Notes under the pieces: model-generated
The model's database searches: none
What the model was told of the DNA's origin: nothing
What the model saw: only the letters and a program-made list of their open reading frames with translations
Translations under genes and position numbers: made by a program
Assembly: GCA_029891345.1 (NCBI GenBank)
Contig: CM057009.1
Coordinates: 208,128,709 to 208,192,708, forward strand
Length of the DNA stretch: 64,000 bases
DNA from: Dryococelus australis
Taxonomy: Eukaryota > Arthropoda > Insecta > Phasmatodea > Phasmatidae
Direction of reading: 5' to 3'
Shown: positions 38,993-49,499 of the stretch, in pieces
How positions within the stretch are numbered: the stretch's first letter is position 1
Layout: every line of letters starts with the position of its first letter

Positions 38993-39319
38993 GCTGCGAC
39001 TGAAGCTCATCCTTACTGTCTAGGAAGTCTAGTATCCGCGGAGTACTAGCACGTTCCTCTAGCCTTCATCTTGGCAGATGAGAGATGCAATACAATTTGA
39101 CAGGAAAAGCTACACTATTTCGCTCAGCAGTCTTGACTACAGAGGAATGCAGGATCCCAGCATCCAATTTTGGAGAAGTGTTTTGTTTCTTGCAGGCAAG
39201 CCTGTCTTACGTTTCACCTGCACTTCCCTAACTAGAAGTCTGCAAGGCAGAATATGTTGTCAACGCTCCTTCCTCAGAGAGGTAGTGTACGTTCCCTCTA
39301 CTAATTTGTTTACCGGTGG

Positions 39320-39666
39320 CTCTCCCTGACATCCTTGTATCAAACAGAACATACTCCCTTTCCTGCGATGATAAAGGCAGTGAAGTGAGAATAGTGTACT
39401 GCCCAACCTTTTCCGGTTTTCAGCCTGAAGCGAAAGTGCATTTCCAGGTCAAATCAAGGTCCCTCCGGGGCTAGCACCATCAGAGGGTTACATTGAAAAG
39501 TGAAATTTCCGTTGCAGAAATGTGGAGTGGTTTCTACAAGAGCGATTTTCTCTCCTTCACATATGTATTGCATACTGCTCTGTGCGCGCGACTCGTGGTT
39601 ACCTTCCCTTGTGCGTGAACTTGACCTTCTCCTAACAGTCAGCTGGGGAGGTGGGGTGAAGGTCAT
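39320..39666 (-). pseudogene. Possible third open frame (unidentified) before the 3' LTR
   Basis: One minus-strand frame stays readable for about 115 codons with two TGA interruptions: CEGEKIALVETTPHFCNGNF, MVLAPEGP, stop, EMHFRFRLKTGKGWAVHYSH, then FIIAGKGVC. Its place between polymerase and 3' LTR is where envelope genes sit, but I see no envelope hallmark. The rest of 38993-40900 shows no clear coding sequence. Confidence 0.25.
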
Positions 39667-40905
39667 TCACAACACATCTGGCATCTAAAACACCTGTTAA
39701 CTTGCCTGCCACAAAAAATCTTAACATAAAAAAGGGTTACACTCACTCTCTTGCTCGGACCCTTACTCTAACGCTAGCTCACTCTTTGTCCGCTACCAGG
39801 ATAAAAGACGGGAAGGAATCACTATTTCCCAGGCTGGCATCAGGTATGTGTTGTTGCATTCCTTTTTACTGTTTCAAGCGGTGTGGCGTGTTTTCATTTG
39901 TTTTCTTTCTACTACGAACCCGGGGGTGTGTGTGGCTTCCGATTCATTATAGCGTGCGTACACATTTAACATTTATTCACAAACTGCGATGACTCTCAAG
40001 CACGTGTTTTGCACGCAAAAAATATTTGACTGGGGTAGGAAATGTCTTCGAGAGACTGTCCTAATTATCACCACTGTCAAGCACTTCATTATGCCCTAGA
40101 GCAACGCTGTGGCCGGCTACACAGAAGATTTGTAAAACCTATTATCGCACAGCTTGCTTCTTTTTTTACGTCTTTGCTACTTCACACGATATATGGGTTG
40201 GCAAGATACAAGCACTTTCATACTTGCATCTTGTTGAGAACTGATTCATAGAGTGAAGTGTTGGGGAATATTTACATAGGTAAGAGCGCTATAAGTACTA
40301 CATTTGTAGGATTTAGTCATGCACAAAACACTTTTGCGTTTCATTGACTCTTTGTGATTAAGTACATCTTTTTAATTTTTGTTATCTTTTTGCAGCTGTC
40401 TGTGAGTTTAATGCAGGTTTTGAAAACCTATTTCCTTTTTTTTTACTCTGCTTTTTCTCCCGCTATAGTTTACCCTTGGCTGTCAATTACTAGCTAGCTA
40501 AGAATGTTCTTTGGTTTATGTAGCTTTTAACTTTTTAAAAGGGCCTTTCCTGTAAAAGAAACATAGCACTTTGAAAAATAATTACAACACTTGATTAATT
40601 AAACACCTTCTTCCCGCAATCACTCTCAATTCACTACAAGTCATTGGTTGCTATTAGCCTCTCCTCTTCATTTTTAAATTTACTTTAACATCACGTTCTT
40701 GCTGTAAGTGAAATTAAAGAGCTGAAAGATTATTTACGCACAGGTTAACATAGGGTGTGTGAGGCCGACTGTCTTTACCACTTCTTGATATCACTCAACA
40801 AACCAACCTGTATAAAAACATCCCATGTGAGAGCTCTTGATGGCTACGTATTTTCTTTTACGGGCTCTTAATGAGTATAAACCTAACCAAGGACAATTCA
40901 ACTTT

Positions 40906-41480
40906 TCACACACACATCACATTGGTGGGAGGGCGGCTATCTACACTGAATTTAGGACGATCGCTGCATGTTGCCATCTGCTTGTCTGCAAGGGGCATTG
41001 GCTGGATCAGGCACCCTGTAGTGTAGAGTGGCCCGCCTACATGGGCGCCCCTGTTTCTTGGGGAAGCATGATATGATGCAGACGGCCTCCAGGGCATCCC
41101 TTTGTAGTGACCTGGTATGATGTGGGCTCGGCAGGCATGTGCAGGTTGTACACGTGTAGGCGGCCTGCTGTCTGAGCTGTGTTGCTGGAGCAGTGGCGAG
41201 CAGGCCCGCAAAGACGGCAGGTCCTTCTGGGTACTGGCTGCTCTGGGTGTCATCCTGGACTGGGACAGTGGTCGCTCTGCAGGTGTTGCCCTGTTGACGT
41301 CCGTTGCCGAAGATTCCTTATAGGCGTTGGTTGCGAATGTGGATGTAGCAGTCCATCGTGATGCAGGCATCGCTGTTGATCGGGCAGAACTTGCTAGCTC
41401 ACAGTTCTTGCTGCCGGTGGTTGATTGCAGTCGCTGTTGGGTGGTCTTCCTGTCTTCTGGGCTTCTCCAAGATACTTCCG
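40906..41480 (-). other. Sequence downstream of reverse transcriptase, unassigned
   Basis: A long minus-strand open frame (to 41586) is out of phase with the reverse transcriptase and is basic and Ser/Thr/Pro-rich. It looks like a shifted reading of diverged element sequence. No RNase H or integrase motif was found, so those domains are deleted or beyond recognition. Confidence 0.3.
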
Positions 41481-41963
41481 TTAACGAAGGTGTCCATTGG
41501 TCTGTCGGGCGAGCAAACTTTCTTCGAAACTCAGTTGACGTGGACGGTACAGTCCATATCGAAGTTCCTCTTCGTATTTCCTGCATGGGTGCCCTATGCC
41601 CAACTGCTGGAAGGTGGCTCGTGCGTTCTTCAGTTGGAACAGCATTACTTGGAACTGTAGCATTTCTCCTTCCGATAAGGTAAAAGCAGTGTATGGGTGA
41701 CTGTCCGGGTGTACGGAAATTTGCCAGTAACCAGTTTTCATATCGAGGGTGCTAAAAATGCTAGCCTCGCCAATTTCTCTCAGTGTGTGAGCAAGATTAA
41801 GAGCAGGTGGTGGAGTAAGCAGGATGATATCATTAAAGACCTTATATTTTATGCACAAGCATAGGTGCCCATCCTTCTTGGGTACAAGCACGACATGCGA
41901 GTTGTACGATGATGTCAAAGGCTCGACAATTCCTTGACATTTCATCTCATTGATCTGCTCCAT
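41481..41963 (-). pseudogene. Reverse transcriptase fragment
   Basis: Contains MKCQGIVEPLTSSYNSHVVL, VPKKDG, then STLDMKTGYWQISVHPDS with the first catalytic Asp, then AFTLSEGEMLQFQVM and LKNARATFQQL. These are the successive fingers and palm motifs of gypsy reverse transcriptase. The expected Y-x-D-D is replaced (YEEELRYGLYRPRQL), and the frame ends soon after, so polymerase activity is lost. Confidence 0.88.
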
Positions 41964-42086
41964 AATAATGCTCTGTCGTCTTGCGGAGACTCTGTAAGGC
42001 CTATTATAGATAGGAGTGGTATCACTGAGAAGGATTTCATGCTGAATGGTACGGATCTGCCGTAAGTTCCCGTTAGTGCCAAAAGC

Positions 42087-42520
42087 TTAGGCATGTTCAT
42101 CCAATACCTCCTTCAATTGGTCAAACTGTTCAGGGGTTAGATTGTGCTGGATTTCTGCGGCGTGGATTGGCTGTACTTGTCTAAGTTTTGTTGGGTACTT
42201 CCAATGAAGTGTCACTCGGCGGTAGTCGCCTAGGTGAACCTTCCGTTTTCCATGATATATAATACAGTGTTGGTTACTGAGCCAAGGATGCCCTAAGATA
42301 ACATTGTCTTCAATGTCTGGGGTGAAGGTGAAGTCCACTTCCGTCATTAAGTTTTGCACATCATCGTCAGGGTGATTATTCCGTCGACTTGTAGGATGTA
42401 ATCAGACCTTGCCATTAGGACAGTTGCCTGCGGTTTCAGTTCATTGTGTTGATGTGGCCGTAGCAACTCACATCGTAGGAAATTCCCTTATGCTGCTTAG
42501 TCCAGTAAAGCCAAGGCGGG
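42087..42520 (-). pseudogene. Aspartic protease remnant
   Basis: The C-terminal half is clear at 42087-42359: DNVILGHPWLSNQHCIIYHG, a typical protease end leading into the linker before reverse transcriptase. Upstream near 42490-42520 the active-site region reads LALLD-stop-AA-stop-GNFL where family members have a DTGA-type triad, so the active site is destroyed. Confidence 0.65.
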
Positions 42521-42748
42521 TTTATCTTTAAACCTCTCCTCGATGTATGGGGCAGTTGGCGTGTCTGCTATTTGATTCTGGAGCTTTACTGCAGGTTGAT
42601 TTTGCCTGATGGAAATGCTCCTTTCTTTCTGTCAGCATTGCAGTTTCCTTTCGAAGACTTGTTTGGTTGTGCCCCGTTTGTGTGGGCCTCCCGCAGTACT
42701 GACGCAGTGTCCTATGTCTCTGTGTAAGTTCTCTGCTGGTTTGTGATT

Positions 42749-43960
42749 TTACGTGGGCAGTCCCGGTTGAAATGGCTCCCAAGGCAAAACCAACACTTGT
42801 GCAATTGTGGTGACTGCTGCGGAGGAGGTGGGGTTGGTTTGCTCTGTTTTTCCCCCGTTTTCCGTTCCTCTGGGTGTTTTAACCGTTTTCGGCTGGTCTA
42901 ATGCAGTTTGAGCTTGGAAGTTACGTTCAGCTTCTCGAGCGCTGCCGATCAGCTCATCTATTGCTGATGGCTTCGGTAAGAGAAGGATATTACGGATGCG
43001 AGGTAATAATAGTCTGGTAATCTGCCGGATGCAATTGTCTTCGCTTTCATATAGGAAGATCCGCCAATACAACTGCTCTTACCTTCTTACGAAGATTTCT
43101 ACCTTGTCCCCTGGTTTCTGGGCTGCACTGTAGAATTCTGTTATCAGGTGTGTGACAACTTCATCTCCTGCAAGACTGTTGTAACCATGTGCTGAATTGC
43201 TGCCAGTTCATTATGAACTCAATGTACACGTTCCATCATTCCGCAGCTTTGCCCTTAAGCTTGTGTTGGGCTTTAGCCACCCATGCTTGTCTGGAATGTC
43301 GGGAAGTCTGAGTTCCCGTTCACATTCGTTAATGAAGGTGCTGGGATCCTCGTGTGGTCGGGCGCCAGACTCTGGGAGTTGGGGTTCTCCTGTACACGTA
43401 GCGTGGCTGTGTGCAGAGGTAGGTATAGGGTTACTAGGCTGATACTCTGCTGCCTCTCTTACATACTTATCATTGGTAAACATGCCAGGCCTGTTCACTA
43501 GTTCTTCGGGCCAGCCGATACATTCATGGTGATATGCTTCACCGCAGAGAATACAACGGACCGTGTATGTGCCTTGACCTGGGCATGTGACCCATTTACT
43601 ATAAGCTGTCTGTCTGTGTCAGACAATCGGCACAGTGATACTCCAGCCCTTCTGTATATTGTGGCATGTCTTTCCAGCCAAAGACAACTGTAATGGTGCC
43701 ATTGTTGGCAGTACGCACACTGGATGCAGTTTATCCATGTTCCGGAGCAGTCTGTTCATATACAGCGGTTAAGTCTGGTTGTGCAGAGTTGGCCTCCTCA
43801 AGCTTGTGGTCACTTTGGCTTGGTGCGTTGTTTGTCATGTAGACTGTGGTACTGGTAATAAGCGCCACTGAGTTTTTCTAAGTGACTCCCAAAAATCTGC
43901 TAAGCGTCGTGTCTGGCTTGTTCGTTGCCACCTAGTCGGAACTATTTATGCAATTTGCAC
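42749..43960 (-). pseudogene. gag remnant with zinc knuckle
   Basis: A knuckle near 42758-42796 reads CWFCLGSHFNRDC (C-x2-C-x3-H-x4-C, one residue shorter than usual). Upstream, 42749-43072 and 43211-43498 give capsid-like frames (PSTFINECERELRLPDIPDK, LRAKLRND; AIDELIGSAREAERNFQAQT) in different phases. The N-terminal part towards 43960 is too broken to assign. Confidence 0.65.
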
Positions 43961-44010
43961 CAACACGTTGGGCAACAAAGTAAATTTCCACCTCGAGTTT
44001 CCCTTCTGTA

Positions 44011-45480
44011 TGACACGTGATGGACTGGATGTTAATCAAATGTCAAGTAGCTCTAGGGTGTTTTGTTCGAAAAGATAGCCAGTCTCTCCTCTAAAAGGGA
44101 TTTCAGTTCTGATGTGATACAGGGGCTTTGCTGGTATACAAATACTCTATAATGCATTAAGGGTAAGCTGCCAGTCCAGAGTGTACGGGTGGAGAGAACA
44201 GGTGGCTGGGCACTAGAACTTCTCTTGGCTCTTGCAGTTGGTGTAGAGGTTGCACCTGTTCTCTGGGAGGAAGGGTAGTTAACTGATTAACTACAGGGGT
44301 TTGATATTCATGCACTCGGCCTGATGCAGAGAGTGCCTCCCTAACCTTCTCCTTCACCCCCCTCCTTTCTGGCAAAAGGCATCAGGATGTTTGAAATTAC
44401 CCTACCAAGCTGCTTTTGATGTGCAGGTACTCGCTTGGTTGAAATCACATCTTTCACCGATAGGGTGTATGGTTTGGTAACCGTCTACCACTTAAGGGTT
44501 TACAGGTCCCCAGCAGTCTGCTCCAGGGAGAAGTAATTGCCAAACGTAGTTTGCGACTTCATAGACTGTGTACATTTTGGCGGCTATTCCGTTCCCCACA
44601 ATCCAGGATTGTTGGAAAGGGCTAGCCAATACTAGTGTGTGTTCTGTGAACCAAAATACATGTTTTGAACGTTGAGTAAGCTACCTGTGAATAACTGCAA
44701 GAACATGGCAAGAGTAACTACAAGATACTACGTCTACAAAGAAGTGGACTCAAAGTAAAAGGTATTGGACATTTTATTTCGGTAAAATTAAAATGTGATA
44801 GCTCTCTAGCTCCAGGTCAGTGTCACAAGCATCAACCCTTGAAAGCTATCTTTAGGTTGGCCGGCAGAGGCGTCCAACTCAAAAAAAAGGGTGAGTAGAA
44901 ACTATTGGTTAACTTCTTGCATTTTTGTGCAACAATACAAATGAGCGTGGCGACTGGCGTGGGCTTGAGCAATTGCATGCTAGGTACAACGGCAATTAAG
45001 CTAAGTTTATGTAGGGAAGGGGTCAATTCCCGAGCGCTGGAAGAGACTTGACAATTTAATTGGATCCGAGCAGCGTGTGCTAGAAACAAATACTGCTGCT
45101 GAGACGCGGGCCGTTTGGCCTTTTATACTCATTGTGTGTCGGTGCCCATCGCTCATTGGTTGATACACTAGGGCGAGGGGTATTCACTGAGTGGGGGATG
45201 CGAATGCATGACTTGCCTCTGTGGCTTCACCGGCCGGCTGGAGGGGGATGTAAAACCAAAGCCAAGCTTTATTTCTACTAGTGAAATCTAGCTAGGATTA
45301 ACTGAACTCGCTTGTCCTCCTAGTCTAATATATTTGACCGGTGAAAAATAAAGCCTGCAAGGTAGACAGTACAATCTCACTTTTAACATAATAATTTTAT
45401 GCTTCAAACTCCTTGCAAAATATCTGAGGGTTGGAGATGAAGTTATTTAAAACTATTATCTCAATAAGTGTCATGCGTCA
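44011..45480 (-). repeat. 5' LTR (1470 bp)
   Basis: Direct repeat of 36578-38977. Begins TGACACGTGATGG and ends CATGCGTCA on the + strand. It carries the same TATA box but has lost two segments kept in the other copy and lacks the MITE. No standard TGG-type primer site directly follows its end on the element strand (TACAGAAGGGAAACTCGAGG). Confidence 0.88.
45119..45127 (-). promoter_or_regulatory. LTR promoter, TATA box (5' LTR)
   Basis: TATAAAAGG on the minus strand with a CCAAT-type AACCAATGAGC upstream. Counterpart of 38616-38624. Confidence 0.7.
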
Positions 45481-45484
45481 AGTT
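45481..45484. other. Target-site duplication AGTT, right
   Basis: Directly follows the LTR end CATGCGTCA. Partner of 36574-36577. Confidence 0.8.
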
Positions 45485-46879
45485 CATCCGAACTGCAGAG
45501 AATGGCTTAATTGGTTTAGCAAACTGGAATGATGTGTAAATCTGGGGGAACGAGTCATACTTTTTCAATACATTTAAATCAGGAGACAAATATTATTTCC
45601 TCGACTTCGAGTGGCTATCATGTCTTTCATCACGTAGGAAGTTGTTATTGTGGTTGTTTATTTTTTAGCTGTTACTTACTGAATTTGGTTCAAGTTTCAT
45701 TTTTACTCCAGTTGTCTTTGTTCAGTGACACTCCTTTTTTTCTCTCTCGACTGAAGAGTTTGTAAAAAATGTGTGCCTGATTTCATGTATTTAGTTTAAA
45801 TTTTGTAATTTTATTATGCTTACCTTCTTGTGTCAACATCAATATCAGGTATTAAATAAATAGCATATTCTACACTACAGTGACTCATAGCTGAATTTTT
45901 GGTTTGTTGTCAATGTTAATCGTTAACATGTCAGCTTCCAATGAAATGGAATATATCTGCAATTATAACTGCATGTGCAGGAAACCCCCAAAAAATTTAA
46001 GCAAAATTAGTAAAATACTGTATATTAAAAACAACGTAAAATCAGCATTTAGCAATACAGGTAACTGAATCTAACTGTAAGCCTGTAAATATAACTACTA
46101 TATAATTCTTTATCTAAGCCTTATTATATGACCAATAAAATTTACTTACCTCACTCTTTGGTAGCTCATTATGTGGAACGATAACTTTGGTTGTCCTCCT
46201 TCCATAACTTTCCCCATATAGTAGTTTCCGCATTTGTTTACTTCTCCTGTTTCGTTTTCTTTTTCTTCAACTAAAAAGTCTTCTTCCATATATATATATA
46301 TATATGTGTATATACACACACACACACACACACCCACACGCATGTGCACTCATGCACACACACACAAACTGACAAACTGTTATAACAGAATTCAGAATGA
46401 TTTACACTGCCCAAAATCAGCTGGCTTTTGGAGCGATGAATATTTTGCGGTGTACCACTTGGAACATCAGATGGTAGCATGGCTTGGCATTTAGACTATG
46501 CACCATCTGTTGGTGATTTATTTGCATCTCGCTCCCTTAGATTTTGCTCTTGCAACAAAATCAGAGTTACGATCCGGGGTATATCACACATGGTTACAGG
46601 GGGAAAATAATATTTTCAGAAAAATGGCACAGAATGTATGACATGTTCAATCTTTAAAAATTGCTTGTCAATTACATTCCTTCACTACAAAAAGAAAAAG
46701 GAACACTTTTGCAATAATTTGCTAGAGTATAATTTTTTTTATTAATCCTTACATTCAGAAAAAAATATATGATAAAGAAATTTGTTGCACTCTCTCTTTC
46801 TTTTATTGCTGTGTAATTTTCGTGCACTTTGTCAGTTCGGAATACTGTGACTGATAATGTACTTTCAAAAATAATGTGT

Positions 46880-46966
<87 letters not shown>

Positions 46967-47084
46967 TGGCCCCCCCCTCCCCCAAAAAAAGTTTTAAAAT
47001 AAAATTATGAGTACTTCAAGTTTTCTGTACAGATTTGCCTGATTTTTTTTATATAACTTTATTCTCAGGTGTGCATGTTGGGAT
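45485..47084. other. Intron sequence with microsatellites
   Basis: No gene. Contains (TA)n/(CA)n at 46288-46335, pure (TA)n at 46881-46962, and a C-run followed by an A-run at 46970-46989. Confidence 0.8.
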
Positions 47085-47290
47085 CCGGTGTGGTGTAGTC
47101 ATCAGACTACTGTCTCCTAACATGGTTTGGTTCTCTGTATGTTCACCCAGATTTTTGTATGGTACTCTGGTTTCCCCCACTCTTGTCTTCTGCTACTGCT
47201 CCTTATTCACCTCATTTTATTTTCACCTGCGCTCAAGACCTTGCTTGTTGTTAATCACTGAACTAAACCTTTCCATTCAGTTGTGCATGT
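47085..47290 (+). repeat. tRNA-derived SINE
   Basis: TGGTGTAGTCATCAGACTAC resembles a pol III A box region, and GGTTTGGTTCTC a B box. The body (TCTGGTTTCCCCCACTCTTG, then CTACTGCTCC and TCACCTCATT) matches the copies at 36090-36300 and 60640-60935. It ends about 140 bp before a TBCD acceptor. Confidence 0.6.
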
Positions 47291-47426
47291 TGAAGTTAAG
47301 TGTGGTTATTAGTTTGTATCTTTCATCAATTGTTCTTAACTGTATATGAAAGTAAAATTGGGTAATTCTATCAAATTTAACAGCCTTATTTGGCCCTTTT
47401 GTAATTTATGTATATTTTTTTTACAG

Positions 47427-47655
47427 CTTCAAGAGGTTTGCTCCCTAAACCTCGACTGACTGAGGTTGTCAAACATGTGATTTTAGCACTGACTTATGAT
47501 GAACCTAGGCGATACCTTCTGTGGGAGAAAATGTTAGAGATGCAGCTTGCTACGTGTTTTGGGCATTTGCAAGATGTTTTAATGAGGAAGATCTTAAACC
47601 TCTCTCCAATTTGATTATGACAAATTTGCTTCTTGTAGCACTTTTTGATAGAGAG
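47427..47655 (+). CDS. TBCD: Tubulin-folding cofactor D, internal exon with a 1-nt frameshift
   Basis: Continues the HEAT-repeat region: ASRGLLPKPRLTEVVKHVIL, ALTYDEPRR, then in the next frame VGENVRDAACYVFWAFARCF, LKPLSNLIMT and ALFDRE. NVRDAACYV.WAFAR is a TBCD signature. The acceptor is TTTTTTTTACAG|CTTC and the donor GAG|GTTAGT, and both phases agree only if one base is missing around 47510-47521. As written, the frame stops at 47612-47614, which would truncate TBCD. Because the rest of the exon is well conserved, a sequence error is the likelier cause. Downstream exons are not in the window. Confidence 0.88.
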
Positions 47656-48320
47656 GTTAGTAAACCAAATTACTTAAGTATAATGTGTGTGTGTTCATGC
47701 ATGCAAGCACGTGTATGCCTATGTGTATATACATATATGTATAATATGTGTGTGTATAAATTCAAATATAATTTGAGTTGCACCCATAGGCCGCTGCAAA
47801 TGTGGTTGGAGGGGAGCAATGTGCACAAAAATTACAAAATGAGCTTTCTTTAGAACGATACATCACAGTTTAATCTTTTTGGAGATAGTAGAGACTGTAC
47901 AATAGTGCCAGGAGTAGCGTATAATACAATCAAAATATAATTGAATCTGTTACAAGGTTTTAGCTGTAGCAACAATTAGTGTCAAATTGCATGACCCAGC
48001 AAAATAAAGTTTTCCTTCAGTACTGGTCTACTTGACACATTCTGGCACTGAAGGTGCCCAATTCAACTATTGTTCAGCGTGCACGAAGCTAAACACCACT
48101 GTTAACATTGTACCAAATGGTATGTTAGTGACAACATTGAACTTGCAATATCCTGTACCTCAATGCTACAGAGTTTGGATAACTCAGGCATGCAAAGAAA
48201 ATTAATTATTTTTGTATAAATATAATTAGAAACACATTTTTTCAAACTGTAGATGCTCAATAAAAGATATTGGATGCAATGTTCTAAATTTCAAGCTCTT
48301 ATTCAGCACTGCACATACTA
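47656..48320 (+). other. Start of the next TBCD intron
   Basis: Begins GTTAGT. Contains TG/CA-rich alternating sequence at 47683-47760. No further TBCD exon was recognised up to 64000, so this intron is at least 16.3 kb if the assembly is right. Confidence 0.6.
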
Positions 48321-48472
48321 CACTGGTGGAAAATGGAAAATGAACACCTGGACGCAATGGTCTCGCATGAATGGAGGTTTTATTGAATAATCATCCAGGT
48401 TGTACCCTGTAGATGATAATGATCACATGATAGTACACTATAGACAGTGGGTACAGAGTGTCTTGAACAACA

Positions 48473-49480
48473 TCAGTATCTTGTGTAGCCTCCTTTAGCG
48501 ACGATGCAGTCCTGCAGTTGTGCGTGGAGGCAATCGTAAAAAGTGTCGGATGTGATCTTGGGGAATAGTGTTCCACACTAATTCCACCTATTGTTGCAAT
48601 TGGTGTAGATTTGTTGCTGGTATTACAGACTGCACGAAATGCCATCCAATCATGCCCCACACATGTTCAATGAGAAATAGGTCAGTTGATTGTGCTGGCC
48701 ATTGGCCATGGGAGTTGATGAACACCTTCGAGAGAGCATTGAGTAACACGAAATTTGTGTGCAAGGGCTTTTTCTGCTGGAAGAGGACATCTCCATGGCA
48801 TTGTAGGAACAGCAACAAAATGAGCTGGATGATGTTCTGGTTGTAGCATTCACTATACACTGTTCCCTCAACAAACACCAGATGCCTACGGACATTGTAG
48901 GCTATTTCTCCCCAGACCATGATGCCAGGAGTTGGTCCTGTATGTCGCTGCCATATACACTCTGGTTGTTGCCACTCTCCTGGTCGATGCCACACCCACA
49001 AACGACCATCACTGGTATAAAAGCAGAATCTGCTCCCATCACTAAACACAATTCTGTGCCATTTATCCCTCCAGTTTCATCTTTCATGACACCCTCTGAG
49101 GCGGCTTCATGGTGATGAGGTGTGAGAAGAAGTTTGGCGAGCGGCACCCATGATCGTAGCCCAGTGTCCAGAAAATTGTTGGTGATGGTCCTAGCTGACA
49201 TGCTGTGTGCAACAGTGGCCCTAATCGGTGTAGCAGTCGCCATGCGATCAGCAATAGCTGCTCGTCTGATGCTGCGGTTCAATTGGTAATCCGTATGCTG
49301 CTGCCATCCGGAACCAATTTTATGAGCATGCGTATCATTGTTGGACAACTGGCACCACCAGTGATGCACAGCTGATATTTCACGTCCTTCGGAAGAAGCA
49401 TCCAATCTCCCTCAGGCCCACAATACAACCTCGTTCAAAGTCTGTTAATTGCACGAAGTGTGGTAGTCTATGCCGTTGTG
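48473..49480 (-). pseudogene. Tc1-like transposase
   Basis: Cut-and-paste transposase with two helix-turn-helix motifs and a DDE domain, about 336 codons, the usual Tc1 length. N-terminus: LPHFVQLTDFERGCIVGLRE, then NRSIRRAAIADRMATATPIR, LLLTPHHHEA. The DDE part at 48588-49049 has FSDGSRFCFYTSDGRLWVWH, with Asp where family members have SDES, and QSTDLFLIEHVWGMI with the final Glu kept. The C-terminus ends GGYTRY then TGA at 48473. Stops and several frameshifts inactivate it. Confidence 0.85.
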
Positions 49481-49499
49481 GCACGCCTACAGTGCTTAC

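Larger units (their letters stand above)
36578..45480 (-). mobile_element. End-to-end gypsy-type LTR retrotransposon, internally decayed
   Basis: Two directly repeated LTRs (36578-38977 and 44011-45480) bound an internal region with gag, protease and reverse transcriptase on the minus strand. A 4-bp target duplication AGTT flanks the whole, and a polypurine tract adjoins the 3' LTR. The coding parts are broken and no integrase was found. LTRs begin TGACGCATG and end in CA on the element strand. It lies in the TBCD intron, antisense to the gene. Confidence 0.88.

Noticed and set aside
40906..41586. 226-residue minus-strand open frame, the longest in the window
   Set aside because: It overlaps the end of the reverse transcriptase out of phase, has biased Ser/Thr/Pro/Arg composition, and no recognisable domain. 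Best explained as a shifted reading of element sequence.
36944..44375. Pair of near-identical open frames first read as a duplicated gene
   Set aside because: The surrounding direct repeats have LTR termini, a target duplication and a polypurine tract, so the pair is explained as two LTRs of one element.
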